Part shown: positions 23,929-32,774 of the stretch, piece by piece
How the letters are laid out: each line of letters starts with the position of its first letter
Position numbering within the stretch: the first letter of the stretch is position 1
DNA from: an uncultured Eubacteriales bacterium
Lineage (GTDB): Bacteria > Bacillota > Clostridia > Oscillospirales > Acutalibacteraceae
Direction: 5' to 3'
Assembly (NCBI GenBank): GCA_949292775.1
Contig: CASFBL010000020.1
Location: 1 to 36,541, forward strand
DNA: 36,541 nt
Position numbers and translations under genes: made by a program
The notes under the pieces: model-generated
The model's input: the letters and a program-made list of their open reading frames with translations, nothing else
Database searches by the model: none
Told to the model about the DNA's origin: nothing

Positions 23929-25335
23929 TTGAAACGATTATCCATACGCACCACCATCACGCTGTGGTTTTCCGTCGCTTTGATTTTGGTTGTCTCCATC
24001 ACCTATTTTATGGTGCTGTTTGTCGGTGACCAAATCATACAGAAAACAATTCGCGACAATCTTATAGAAACCGTGGAGCACAATGTCGATGAAATTGAAT
24101 TTTATAAAAGTGTGGATGATGCGGCGCTTGCAGGAAGCTTAGACCATTATGTGAAATGGGACGGGGGCTTTTTGGAAGTGGACGACGATTTCCTGGATGA
24201 AATCAATCAGGTTTACACTTCACTTTGTAAGGCTGACGGGTCTTTGGTATATGGTGAAAATCCGGTTGCAAAAGAAACGGCGTCTGTCACTTTCCGCAAC
24301 GCAACCATACAGCAAATCAAGGTAGGAGGCACCACATATTACATCTTTGACCGCAAATTAACGCAGGATGGCTTAGAAGGGCTTTGGCTGCGCGGCGTGG
24401 TTTCGGAGGTGCAGGGCGCAATTCAATTAAACAGCATCGCCCGCACCTCGCTGATTTTACTCCCCTTTATTGTACTTGTTGCCATTGTCGGCGGGTATCT
24501 CATCACCAAGCGAACGCTCAAGCCAATACAAAAACTTTCGGACGCGGCGGCGCAAATCGGGCAAGGAAGTGACCTTAACAAACGCATTGAAATCGGAGAA
24601 GGCAAAGATGAGCTGCACCAGTTGGCAGAGCAGTTCAACCAGATGTTTGGGCGGCTGGATAACGCATTCCAGGCCGAGCGGCAGTTCACCTCGGACGCAT
24701 CGCATGAGCTGCGCACGCCGATGAGCGTCATTTTGGCACAGTGCGAGCTGTCTTTAGAGCACGAGCAGAGTCCGCAGGAGTACAAAGACGCGCTGACCAT
24801 CGTGCAAAGACAGGGGCAAAAAATGGCAAAGCTTATTAACGATATGCTGGATTTCACACGGCTTGAGCTGAAGCCCGACCGCTACTCGAAAGAGCAGCTT
24901 GATTTAACAAAGCTTGTCTCCTCTGTCTGTGAAGACATGGCGCTGATTCGCGAAAACAACATTGCGCTGACCTGTGCGGCACAGGAAAATATAACCCTTT
25001 GCGGCAACGCGGAACTGTTCACAAGGCTTTTGACCAATTTAATCAGCAACGCTTATCATTACGGCAAGGAAAACGGTCATATATTTGTGTCGCTGAAAGC
25101 CGAGGAAAATAAAATCCTTTTGTCCGTGCAAGACGACGGCATCGGCATTGCCGAAAAAGACCGTGAAAATATTTTCCGCCGCTTTTATCAGGCGGACAAT
25201 TCCCGAACGGGGACAGGGACGGGGCTTGGACTTGCCATGGTGCAGGAAATCGTAAAATTCCACGGCGGCGAAATTCTTGTCGAAAGCGAGATTGGTATCG
25301 GCAGCAAATTTATTTGTATTTTTGAGAAAAATTAA
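23929..25335 (+). CDS. Sensor histidine kinase
   Basis: A 468-aa membrane kinase that should phosphorylate the regulator upstream. TM1 is about residues 12-33 and TM2 about 165-190, leaving an extracytoplasmic sensor of about 130 residues with no recognised family. A HAMP linker (KRTLKPIQKLSDAA) follows. H259 in DASHELRTPMSVI is the phospho-acceptor. The ATP-binding domain has LISNAYHYG (N box), DDGIGIAEKD (G1), FRRFYQ (F box) and GTGTGLGLAMV (G2). The start is TTG, with GAGGAGG eight bases before and the regulator stop only 3 nt upstream. A TTG start should lower its level compared with the regulator. Confidence 0.95.
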   Translation: MKRLSIRTTITLWFSVALILVVSITYFMVLFVGDQIIQKTIRDNLIETVEHNVDEIEFYKSVDDAALAGSLDHYVKWDGGFLEVDDDFLDEINQVYTSLCKADGSLVYGENPVAKETASVTFRNATIQQIKVGGTTYYIFDRKLTQDGLEGLWLRGVVSEVQGAIQLNSIARTSLILLPFIVLVAIVGGYLITKRTLKPIQKLSDAAAQIGQGSDLNKRIEIGEGKDELHQLAEQFNQMFGRLDNAFQAERQFTSDASHELRTPMSVILAQCELSLEHEQSPQEYKDALTIVQRQGQKMAKLINDMLDFTRLELKPDRYSKEQLDLTKLVSSVCEDMALIRENNIALTCAAQENITLCGNAELFTRLLTNLISNAYHYGKENGHIFVSLKAEENKILLSVQDDGIGIAEKDRENIFRRFYQADNSRTGTGTGLGLAMVQEIVKFHGGEILVESEIGIGSKFICIFEKN

Positions 25336-25336
25336 A

Positions 25337-25371
25337 ATTCTAATCTTATTTTAATAATCGCAAGCTATACT
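25337..25371 (+). promoter_or_regulatory. PepSY-gene promoter with matching direct repeat
   Basis: ATTCTAATC (25337-25345) and ATTTTAATA (25348-25356) are 11 bp apart, and TATACT follows at 25366-25371, 18 bp from the second repeat. This is the same geometry as the regulator promoter. It lies directly after the kinase stop codon, so the PepSY gene has its own regulated promoter. Confidence 0.65.
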
Positions 25372-25400
25372 AAAGACAAATCAGAAAGGAAGTGTACTTT

Positions 25401-26534
25401 ATGCGTAATAAAATCAAACGGCTTTTTGAAACCCCGAAAAAAGCGGCATTGAGCATTGCCTGCATACTCGCTGTTTTGCTTTGTCTCGGCACAGGCACCG
25501 TATATGCGGCGGATGCAGTTGCAAAAAGCACGGCAATCGGCGCAGAGAATGCACAAAATTTTGCGTTCGCCGACGCGGGCATTGACCCGGCGGCAGCCAA
25601 AATTGTCCGCACGGAATTCGGCTTTGAACACGGACAGTTCGTGTATGAAGTAGAATTTGTCGCCGACGGCACCGAGTATGAATACTGGATTAAATCCTCG
25701 GACGGCACCGTTGTGAAAAAGGAAATCGAAATTGTGACGCAGGACGGCGCGCATAAAGTCGCAACCGCCGAAATCACAGCGGACGAAGCCAAAGAAATTG
25801 CTTTGGCGGACGCTGGTCTTACGGTTTCCGAGGTCACTTTCACCGAAGAAAAGCTGGACTTAGACGACGGCACTTCGGTCTATGAGCTCAAATTCTATAC
25901 CAGCGAGAAAAAGTATGAATATGAAATCAACGCGAATACCGGCGCGGTTTTCAGTAAGAGCACAGAAGCCATAGCCGCGCAGAATCCCCAAACACAGCAG
26001 CAGACAAATTCCCCTACCGCAACCACCGCAGCAACATCGCCGAGCGCGCAATCCAATAATGCGTCCTCCCCGTCTCAAATCGGTGTAGAAGCGGCGAAAA
26101 ATAAGGCGCTCGCAGACGCAGGGCTTTCCGCTTCGGCTGTCACCTTCACAAAAGCCAAACTCGACTATGACGACCGAATTGCGGTCTATGACATTGAATT
26201 CTACACTTCGACACATGAATACGAGTATGAAATCAACGCCTCGACGGGCGCTGTCCACGACAAAAGCGTGGAAGCTTTCAAAGGCAATGTCACAAAGCCC
26301 AACAACAGCAACACCGGCAGTTATATCAGCATAGACAAAGCCAAGGAAATCGCTGTCGGCAAGGCGGGCTTAACCGTCTCCGGCGTTACCTTTATAAAAG
26401 CCAAGCTGGATTATGATGACGGCCGCGCCGTTTATGACATTGAATTTTATAACGGCGGCGTAGAGTATGAGTGCGAAGTGGACGCATCCACCGGCGCGAT
26501 TTTGGATTACAGCAGTGAGCGTGAATCCCGTTAA
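25401..26534 (+). CDS. Secreted protein with four PepSY repeats
   Basis: A 377-aa exported protein. A signal peptide (about 13-37, with the likely cut after VYA) is followed by four PepSY-type repeats at about 45-111, 124-189, 227-292 and 309-373. Each repeat has an AKEIALADAGL-like helix and a KLDYDDG...YDIEFY...YEYEINASTGAV beta part; the first is the most divergent. A Q/T/S/P-rich linker (190-226) divides the pairs. PepSY domains are found in peptidase inhibitors and peptidase propeptides, and often beside two-component systems. The ATG at 25401 follows AAAGGAAG; a GTG nine bases upstream is too close to it. It may hold a peptidase inactive or report wall stress to the kinase, both inference. 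Confidence 0.92.
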   Translation: MRNKIKRLFETPKKAALSIACILAVLLCLGTGTVYAADAVAKSTAIGAENAQNFAFADAGIDPAAAKIVRTEFGFEHGQFVYEVEFVADGTEYEYWIKSSDGTVVKKEIEIVTQDGAHKVATAEITADEAKEIALADAGLTVSEVTFTEEKLDLDDGTSVYELKFYTSEKKYEYEINANTGAVFSKSTEAIAAQNPQTQQQTNSPTATTAATSPSAQSNNASSPSQIGVEAAKNKALADAGLSASAVTFTKAKLDYDDRIAVYDIEFYTSTHEYEYEINASTGAVHDKSVEAFKGNVTKPNNSNTGSYISIDKAKEIAVGKAGLTVSGVTFIKAKLDYDDGRAVYDIEFYNGGVEYECEVDASTGAILDYSSERESR

Positions 26535-26589
26535 GCAAAAGGAATACTAATCTAAACTGTGTCGCCTTATAAAAACAGGCAAGAAAATG

Positions 26590-26633
26590 AGCCTCCCGTG
26601 GCAGCGTAAAAACTGCCGCAGGAGGCTTTTTTA
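26590..26633 (+). terminator. Terminator of the PepSY gene
   Basis: AGCCTCCCGTGGCAG and CTGCCGCAGGAGGCT pair with two mismatches around CGTAAAAA, then TTTTTT. Confidence 0.88.
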
Positions 26634-26660
26634 TGAAAAGCCATGCCTTCACTGTTTGTA

Positions 26661-26689
26661 TTGACAGAAGTTTTTTGACCTGTTATACT
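26661..26689 (+). promoter_or_regulatory. Promoter of the 96-aa membrane protein gene
   Basis: A perfect TTGACA (26661-26666), 17 bp, TATACT (26684-26689). The leader is only about 15 nt and carries AAGGAGGG. This is one of the best promoters in the window. Confidence 0.85.
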
Positions 26690-26710
26690 GATTTTAAGGA
26701 GGGATAATTT

Positions 26711-27001
26711 ATGGGTTCTGTCATACCGATTTTGTTAACCATTTTGCTTGTGATCGCCGGGGGCTTCGGTTGCTTTTTAGAGCCGGGAATTACCACATTG
26801 CTTTTGGCGCTTATTTGTGTGTATTTTGTTTGGAAGATTCAACGCTTTCAAAACGACAACGAAGCAATGAAACGGCAGCTTCAAAGAATCCTAAAAATTT
26901 TAGAGGAAAAAGAAACGACTGCCGCGAATACACAAAGCACAGTAGTCGCCAAAGAACAGTCCGGCGATGAACCGACAGAGAACACCCGGCAAGCGGAATA
27001 A
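26711..27001 (+). CDS. Small membrane protein with coiled-coil tail, unknown
   Basis: A 96-aa protein not assigned to any family. It has two hydrophobic segments (about 4-22 and 27-42), then a stretch with heptad-like pattern (IQRFQNDNEAMKRQLQRILKILEEKE, about 44-68), then a polar, acidic tail. It looks like a small inner-membrane protein whose coiled coil faces the cytoplasm. A perfect promoter and AAGGAGG show that it is a real, well-expressed gene. It is monocistronic, between two terminators. Scaffold or stress-response roles are guesses only. Confidence 0.8.
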   Translation: MGSVIPILLTILLVIAGGFGCFLEPGITTLLLALICVYFVWKIQRFQNDNEAMKRQLQRILKILEEKETTAANTQSTVVAKEQSGDEPTENTRQAE

Positions 27002-27014
27002 CTTTACACAACAT

Positions 27015-27058
27015 TAAAATCCCCCGAACCCGCGCGAACGGTTCCGGGGGATTTTACA
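27015..27058. terminator. Bidirectional terminator between convergent genes
   Basis: AAAATCCCCCGAACC pairs with GGTTCCGGGGGATTTT, with one bulge, around a short loop rich in CG. A-runs and T-runs flank both sides, so it can end the 96-aa gene and the long minus-strand operon. Confidence 0.85.
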
Positions 27059-27060
27059 TA

Positions 27061-27624
27061 TTAACTTAAAGCATCATAAGTGCCCGAAAGCATTTGCTCT
27101 TTTTTCTTTTCCTCAATCATTTTTACGACCCGCTCATAAGTTTCTTTCGCATTCTTCACATGATTCATGCCGCTGATCAAAAAGAAAAGAAACTGCAAAA
27201 CACTTAAAACAAAAATAATCCATGACAAAGAACCAAAAACACCAGACGCTGCCCAATAGGCTCTGACAATTTCATCCGTTCCGGTTGGGGAATACTTCTC
27301 AATCACCATGGCATCGCTGTATACCTTGGACAGTTCATAAAAAGAAACGGTAAAAATCTGCGTAACAGCAAATATCACCGCGGAAATAATCAAGCTACGC
27401 CGGGATTTTTTCAGCCTTTGCGCATAAGCTTCTTCCGCTTCCATTTTCTCTTTTATATACGCGGTACGCGTATAGCGGACCTCGCGGTTTAAGCCTTCAA
27501 GCTCTTCCCCATAGATCGCACGAAGATAGTCTCGATTCATGGCTTCAGCGTTTAAGGATTCGGCACTTACACCGTTCTGCTCAAACATTGAATCATCGGA
27601 CTTTTTGTTCATGCTTTCCCCCAT
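27061..27624 (-). CDS. Two-helix membrane protein, unknown
   Basis: A 187-aa protein of no recognised family. The N-terminal 75 residues are acidic and likely helical (LEGLNREVRYTRTAYIKEKMEAEEAYAQRL), followed by two transmembrane helices (about 76-98 and 130-152) and a lysine/glutamate-rich tail. The start is not certain: the ATG at 27624 fits AGAGGG; TTG at 27630 and ATG at 27612 are alternatives, the latter with GGGGGAA. It starts 17 nt after malic enzyme and is probably the last gene of that transcript. Nothing links it to malate metabolism. Confidence 0.75.
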   Translation of the reverse strand: MGESMNKKSDDSMFEQNGVSAESLNAEAMNRDYLRAIYGEELEGLNREVRYTRTAYIKEKMEAEEAYAQRLKKSRRSLIISAVIFAVTQIFTVSFYELSKVYSDAMVIEKYSPTGTDEIVRAYWAASGVFGSLSWIIFVLSVLQFLFFLISGMNHVKNAKETYERVVKMIEEKKKEQMLSGTYDALS

Positions 27625-27641
27625 CTGCAATCCCTCTTTGC

Positions 27642-28814
27642 TTATATTCTTGCCACGCCGGACTTTCTCGCCGCTTCGGCGACCGCCGCCGCAACGGTTT
27701 TGCCGACGCGCTCGTCAAAGGCTTTCGGCAAAATATAATCGGCGCTCAATTCCTCGTCGGAAACCAAGGAAGCAATCGCCCTGGCCGCCGCAATCTTCAT
27801 TTCTTCGTTGATGTCACTTGCGCGGCAATCCAGCGCGCCGCGGAAAATACCGGGGAACGCCAAAACATTGTTGATTTGGTTCGGGAAGTCACTGCGCCCG
27901 GTGCCGACCACAGCCGCGCCCGCTTTTTTCGCAAGGTCGGGCATGATTTCCGGCACGGGGTTTGCCATCGGCAAAACGATGGGGTCTTTGTTCATCGAGC
28001 GCACCATGTCTTCGGTTACAATGCCCGGTGCGGAAACGCCGATGAAAATGTCGGCGCCTTTCATAGCGTCTGCCAAAGTGCCGGTCTGTTTTTGTTTATT
28101 GGTGATGCGTGCGATTTCCGCCTGCGCGGGATTCAAACGCGCGTTGCCCTCACAGATAATGCCTTTGGAATTACACATCAGCACATTGCCGATGCCCTGC
28201 GACAGCAAAAGTTTTGCAATCGCGATACCGGCAGCGCCGGCACCCGAAAAGACCGCGGTGCAGTCTTTCAAATCTTTTTTCACGATGCGCAGTGCATTGA
28301 TGATTGCAGCATCAACAACAACCGCCGTGCCGTGCTGGTCATCGTGGAAAATCGGAATATCGGTTTTCTCTTTGAGTTTCCGCTCAATTTCAAAACAGCG
28401 CGGCGCGGCAATATCTTCCAGATTCACGCCGCCGAACGAGCCCGCCAGAAGCGCAATGCAGTTGACGATTTCATCGACATCTTTCGAGCGCACGCAAAGC
28501 GGAATTGCGTCTACCCCGCCAAACTCTTTAAACAGGACGCATTTGCCTTCCATAACGGGCATACCCGCTTCAGGGCCAATGTCACCGAGACCCAAAACAG
28601 CAGTGCCGTCGGTCACCACGGCGACAGTGTTCCAGCGGCGCGTCAGCTCGTAGGACTTGGAAATATCCTTTTGAATCTCCAAACACGGCTGGGCAACACC
28701 GGGCGTGTATGCAAGCGACAACGCGTCTTTGTTATCCGCCTTTGCGCGGGTTTTGATTTCGATTTTTCCCTGCCACTCATAGTGCAGTTTTAAGCTTTCC
28801 TTTGCGTAATCCAT
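27642..28814 (-). CDS. NAD(P)-dependent malic enzyme
   Basis: A 390-aa short-form malic enzyme, which turns malate into pyruvate and CO2 while reducing NAD(P)+. Signature elements are LAYTPGVAQPC (substrate loop), VVTDGTAVLGLGDIGPEAGMPVMEG, the metal site FHDDQHGTAVV, and the Rossmann GAGAAGIAIAKLL (about 187-199). It lacks the phosphotransacetylase domain of the long bacterial type. The cofactor preference cannot be settled by eye. AAAGGAG precedes the ATG, 26 nt after the DUF3267 gene. It should supply pyruvate from C4 acids in a fermenting cell. Confidence 0.95.
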   Translation of the reverse strand: MDYAKESLKLHYEWQGKIEIKTRAKADNKDALSLAYTPGVAQPCLEIQKDISKSYELTRRWNTVAVVTDGTAVLGLGDIGPEAGMPVMEGKCVLFKEFGGVDAIPLCVRSKDVDEIVNCIALLAGSFGGVNLEDIAAPRCFEIERKLKEKTDIPIFHDDQHGTAVVVDAAIINALRIVKKDLKDCTAVFSGAGAAGIAIAKLLLSQGIGNVLMCNSKGIICEGNARLNPAQAEIARITNKQKQTGTLADAMKGADIFIGVSAPGIVTEDMVRSMNKDPIVLPMANPVPEIMPDLAKKAGAAVVGTGRSDFPNQINNVLAFPGIFRGALDCRASDINEEMKIAAARAIASLVSDEELSADYILPKAFDERVGKTVAAAVAEAARKSGVARI

Positions 28815-28839
28815 TTCGATAAGAACTCCTTTATGATAC

Positions 28840-29412
28840 TTAATTGTTTTGCGGCATATACCAATAGGAATGGAAGCCGTAAAGATATGTCCGCGCGCCT
28901 TTCGGCATTTGCGTCAGCGCGAAAAATACATTTAAATAATCTCCGGCACCCATACCGATTGCAATCGCACCAAATGTACCAAGCCCGGTGCATTGCGGAA
29001 AAAGCATGAAAATCAAATACGGGCAAAAGCCGAAAATCAAATTCGGCAGCAAAGACATGACTATAAAACGCGCTTTGCTCATATCCTCAGGACCGACTAC
29101 AAACAAAAGCCCTTGCGACCACTTTGTGTAGAGGAAAACCTCTTTTTTAAAGCAAATGGCATGCAAAAACTCGTGGGGATAAAGGGAAAGCAAAGAAAGC
29201 AATGCGCCGACAAGACTGATTTCCCATGATCTTGCACGCAAATAAAATCCGAACAGGCAAACCAGTGTTATTCCCAGCGCGAGAAGATTCGCAACCAACG
29301 CCAGCTGCTTCGTATTTTCCGGTTCGCGAAATTTTACCGCGTTGGGTTTATGCTCCCCGTGCGGCAGGGATTCCGGATCTCCGTTATATTTTCCTTTGTA
29401 TATCAGCTTCAT
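28840..29412 (-). CDS. DUF3267-type membrane zincin
   Basis: A 190-aa integral membrane protein with the arrangement of the DUF3267 family (putative zincin peptidases). Four hydrophobic segments can be seen (about 37-57, 64-80, 118-138, 142-165). The zinc motif HExxH is H80-E81-F-L-H84 at the end of a membrane helix, and GAGDYLN (about 155-162) may give a third ligand. The first 30 residues are polar and cytoplasmic. Family members resemble intramembrane or membrane-edge metalloproteases, but no substrate is known. AAAGGA precedes the ATG. It lies between glpK and malic enzyme on one transcript, with no obvious link to either. Confidence 0.85.
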   Translation of the reverse strand: MKLIYKGKYNGDPESLPHGEHKPNAVKFREPENTKQLALVANLLALGITLVCLFGFYLRARSWEISLVGALLSLLSLYPHEFLHAICFKKEVFLYTKWSQGLLFVVGPEDMSKARFIVMSLLPNLIFGFCPYLIFMLFPQCTGLGTFGAIAIGMGAGDYLNVFFALTQMPKGARTYLYGFHSYWYMPQNN

Positions 29413-29462
29413 AGGCGAATCCTTTATAAAAACTTTCTGTGAAGCGTCTCCTATTGTAAGAA

Positions 29463-30977
29463 TCAGTGCTCAATCCAGTCGCGGGCACGGTCTACCGCAC
29501 GCAGCCAGCCGCGATACAGCCGTTCACGCTCCTCGAGCACCATTTTCGGTTCAAAGATTTTATCAACCTGGCGCATTTCCTCGATTTCTTCCTGGCTTTC
29601 CCAGAAGCCCACCGCAAGACCGGCAAGGCACGCCGCGCCGAGCGCCGTAGTCTCGACCATTTTCGGCCGATTGACCTTGGTGCGAATCAGGTTTGCCTGA
29701 ATCTGCATCATAATATCGCTGACGGAAGCGCCGCCGTCCACACGAAGTTCAGAAAGCGCAATGCCGGAATCGGCTTTCATCGCTTCGAGCAAATCGGTCA
29801 TCTGATAGGCGATGGCTTCCAAAACAGCACGCGCCACATGTTCGCGTTTTACGCCGCGTGTAAGTCCCACAATGGTGCCGCGCGCATACATATCCCAATA
29901 CGGCGCACCAAGCCCGGTAAACGCCGGAACAAAATAAATGCCGTTTGCGTTCGGCACACTTTCTGCCAATTCGTCACAGCGTTTTGCGGAATCAATAAGC
30001 CGCAAATCATCGCGAAGCCATTTGATAACAGACCCCGCGTTGAAAGCCGAGCCTTCAATGGCGTATTCCACTTTATCTTTAAGTCCCCACGCAACGCCGG
30101 TGACCAGATTGTTTTCAGATTTGACGCGTTTCTCCCCGGTATTCATCAACAGGAAGCAGCCCGTGCCGTAAGTGTTTTTGGCTTGCCCTGCTTTAAAGCA
30201 GCCCTGCCCGAACAGTGCCGCCGGCTGGTCACCGATAGCGCCAGCAATCGGGACACCGACAATATCTTCAAAGCCCAAAAGCCCGGGTGCGACTTCCCCA
30301 TAGACTTCGCTTGACGGAACAGGCTTCGGCAGGATGTTCATCGGGATTCCAAGCCGGTCGCAGAGGTATTCATCCCAGCAGAGCTTATCCACATCGAAAA
30401 GCATGGTGCGCGAGGCGTTGGAATAATCGGTGATATGTACCTGACCGCCGGTCAAGTTCCAAATCAGCCATGTTTCTACCGTACCGAACAACAGCTGTCC
30501 TGCATCCGCCAAAATGCGTGCACCCGGCACATTGTCAAGCACCCATTTAATTTTGGTTGCCGAGAAATAGGCGTCCACCACAAGCCCGGTATGCTCTTTA
30601 ATGTAGTCGGTCAGTTCTTTATCTTCTTTTATTTTTTCGCACATGCTCGCAGTTCTGCGGCACTGCCAGACAATGGCGTTATAAATCGGTTTGCCGGTAC
30701 CTTTATCCCAAAGAATGGTGGTTTCCCGCTGGTTTGTAATACCGATAGCGGCAATGTCGGAAGTAAAAATCCGGTTTGCGGTAATCACTTCGGTCACCGC
30801 CTGAAACTGCGAATAGAGTATTTCCATCGCATTATGCTCCACCCAGCCGGGCAAAGGATAGATTTGATTGAATTCGTGCTGGGATTTGGCAACAATGTTG
30901 CCCCGTCTGTCAAAAAGTATTGCGCGTGAACTGGTCGTGCCCTGGTCGAGGGCGAGGACATATTTCGCTTTTGCCAA
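29463..30977 (-). CDS. glpK: Glycerol kinase
   Basis: A 504-aa FGGY kinase that makes sn-glycerol-3-phosphate from glycerol and ATP. Hallmarks are [18 protein letters not shown] near the N-terminus, [29 protein letters not shown], the ATP signature [13 protein letters not shown], and [14 protein letters not shown] with the glycerol-contacting residues. The start is probably TTG at 30977, as AGGGGTG lies at the right distance; GTG at 30986 would leave no room for it. No glpF facilitator or glpD is adjacent. It sits 64 nt after the GH20 gene and 50 nt before the DUF3267 gene on the same strand. Confidence 0.96.
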   Translation of the reverse strand: MAKAKYVLALDQGTTSSRAILFDRRGNIVAKSQHEFNQIYPLPGWVEHNAMEILYSQFQAVTEVITANRIFTSDIAAIGITNQRETTILWDKGTGKPIYNAIVWQCRRTASMCEKIKEDKELTDYIKEHTGLVVDAYFSATKIKWVLDNVPGARILADAGQLLFGTVETWLIWNLTGGQVHITDYSNASRTMLFDVDKLCWDEYLCDRLGIPMNILPKPVPSSEVYGEVAPGLLGFEDIVGVPIAGAIGDQPAALFGQGCFKAGQAKNTYGTGCFLLMNTGEKRVKSENNLVTGVAWGLKDKVEYAIEGSAFNAGSVIKWLRDDLRLIDSAKRCDELAESVPNANGIYFVPAFTGLGAPYWDMYARGTIVGLTRGVKREHVARAVLEAIAYQMTDLLEAMKADSGIALSELRVDGGASVSDIMMQIQANLIRTKVNRPKMVETTALGAACLAGLAVGFWESQEEIEEMRQVDKIFEPKMVLEERERLYRGWLRAVDRARDWIEH

Positions 30978-31040
30978 AACGAACACCCCTATTCTTATAT
31001 TTTATTTTATACAATCCCTGAAATGAAAAGAACCATAGAA

Positions 31041-32612
31041 TCACGGCTGCTTTGCCGCTTTTTTCTGTGCTGCCTCCACGCGGGCGTCGTCCACCAAATT
31101 ATGAAGCCCCTGCCAATGCAGCACGCGGCGGTCAAACCAAAGCGCCTGGCATTTGCCGCGCAAAAAAGACGGCATGGCCTGTTTCATTGTCGCGTAATGG
31201 ACATGATAAGCGTTGAGCAAATCAAAATATTCCGGCAAGCCCGCTTCAAAGCGGTCATAGCTTCTGTCTTCTATTGCAGACCATGCAATCTCTGCCATAG
31301 CGCCCAGCCGCGGGAACATACAGTAATCCGCTTTGTTCACAGTCGGCACATATTCCGTCCAAAGCGGCGCTTCCACGCCAAACATATTTTCACCCATTTC
31401 GGGCTTGAATTCATAAACTTTTTTCAGGTTGACCCAGCCGTATGGAAAATCAAGATAATACGGAAATGCGGAAGAGTTATACATTTTACGGCCTTTTTGC
31501 AGTTCTTTTTCCACGATGCCGTTTTCCCGGTTTGCGCCGCACATCTGCCAAATAATATCTGTATCCAGCCGGTCTGTGCTTTCCACACCGTCATAATTCC
31601 ACATAATTGAAGTAAAGCCTTTTTGCTTTACATATTGATTGACCCGGCTCATAAAGTAATGTTGGAGCTGTTCTTCGCTGTGAAGACCCTCTTTCTGCAT
31701 CAGCTTTTGGCAGTCAGGGCAAAGCTTCCAGCGCATTTTCACCGCTTCATCGCCGCCGAGGTGAATAAGCCTGTCCGGGAACAGTTCGCAAAGCTCGTCA
31801 AGCACATCAAACACAAAACGATAGGTCTCTTCTTTCCCGGCGCAGAGAATATCGTGCTTCACGCCCCAATGCGTTGCAACCTTTAATTTTCTGCCGAAAC
31901 ACGACAGATGCGGATAGCATGCAATTGCCGCGACGGTGTGCCCGGGAATGTCAAATTCCGGCACAACGCGGATAAACCGCTTATGACAATATTCCACCAC
32001 TTCGCGGATATCTTTTTGTGTGTAAAATCCGCTTTCTGGTTTCACGCCAAAATTTGTGTGGCTGCGGTGCGAACCTTTTTCGGTTAAGAGCGGGTATTTT
32101 TTGATTTCCACGCGCCAGCCCTGGTCTTCGGTCAGATGCCAATGGAACACATTGAGTTTGTGCAAAGCGATAAGGTCAATGAACCGTTTGATTTCTTTGA
32201 CCGACCAGAAATAACGGCCGGAGTCGAGCATAAACCCGCGGTATTTGTAAAGCGGCTTGTCCTCGATATACATATCGGGAATTTCCCCGTTGCCCTGCAT
32301 GAGCAGCTGTTTGAGTGTTTGCAGGCCGTAAAAAATACCGTTTTCCCGTTTGCCGTAAATATAAACACAGCTGTCGCGCGACACAAGCCGATAGCCCTCG
32401 TCATCTTCAATTTCATCGGTAAGCTGTAAGATAATGGTGTTTTCCGTTGCCTCGCTGTCACGGTGGATTCGAATGTCGAACTGTCTTTTCACAAAATCGC
32501 GGAATTCGCTGATATAATCAACCTTGGTAATGGTCGTGTCCTCATTCAGCTGGAAGCCGCGCTTGCCGCCGGTAATGATGATCTCATTCGGCTGCGGCAC
32601 GATATTGAACAT
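31041..32612 (-). CDS. GH20 beta-N-acetylhexosaminidase, cytoplasmic
   Basis: A 523-aa glycoside hydrolase family 20 enzyme that releases terminal beta-linked GlcNAc or GalNAc. Residues 1-115 look like the GH20b companion domain (IILQLTDEIEDDEGYRLV). The barrel holds YRGFMLDSGRYF, HWHLTEDQGWRVEIKKYP and the catalytic pair D288-E289 in LIHLGGDEAVK; the Asp positions the substrate N-acetyl group. No signal peptide is seen, so it acts on imported small glycans. GGGAGGG precedes the ATG. Its promoter is divergent from that of the SRP RNA. Together with the fucose genes it suggests use of mucin or milk-type oligosaccharides. Confidence 0.95.
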   Translation of the reverse strand: MFNIVPQPNEIIITGGKRGFQLNEDTTITKVDYISEFRDFVKRQFDIRIHRDSEATENTIILQLTDEIEDDEGYRLVSRDSCVYIYGKRENGIFYGLQTLKQLLMQGNGEIPDMYIEDKPLYKYRGFMLDSGRYFWSVKEIKRFIDLIALHKLNVFHWHLTEDQGWRVEIKKYPLLTEKGSHRSHTNFGVKPESGFYTQKDIREVVEYCHKRFIRVVPEFDIPGHTVAAIACYPHLSCFGRKLKVATHWGVKHDILCAGKEETYRFVFDVLDELCELFPDRLIHLGGDEAVKMRWKLCPDCQKLMQKEGLHSEEQLQHYFMSRVNQYVKQKGFTSIMWNYDGVESTDRLDTDIIWQMCGANRENGIVEKELQKGRKMYNSSAFPYYLDFPYGWVNLKKVYEFKPEMGENMFGVEAPLWTEYVPTVNKADYCMFPRLGAMAEIAWSAIEDRSYDRFEAGLPEYFDLLNAYHVHYATMKQAMPSFLRGKCQALWFDRRVLHWQGLHNLVDDARVEAAQKKAAKQP

Positions 32613-32687
32613 GGAATTCCCTCCCGGTAAGTAGCTTCGGCACGGCGTTTTGCTGCAAAAATCAACAAAATACCAATTATATCTGTT

Positions 32688-32716
32688 ATTATAGCAAAAA
32701 CGAGGGAAAATAACAA
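32688..32716 (-). promoter_or_regulatory. Promoter of the GH20 gene
   Basis: On the minus strand TTGTTA (32711-32716), 17 bp, TATAAT (32688-32693), about 75 bp before the ATG. A second TATAAT-like string lies a little downstream. This promoter is back to back with that of ffs. Confidence 0.7.
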
Positions 32717-32739
32717 CAGAAAATAAACGAGATTTTCTC

Positions 32740-32768
32740 TTGCAATCGTTGCAATTTTATATTATAAT
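32740..32768 (+). promoter_or_regulatory. Promoter of the SRP RNA
   Basis: TTGCAA (32740-32745), 17 bp, TATAAT (32763-32768). The first RNA base at 32775 is a G, seven bases after the -10 box. Confidence 0.8.
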
Positions 32769-32774
32769 AATTCT

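Noticed and set aside
26632-26706. Short open frame MKSHAFTVCIDR... between the PepSY gene and the 96-aa gene
   Set aside because: It begins in a terminator T-run, lacks a ribosome site and covers the next gene's promoter.
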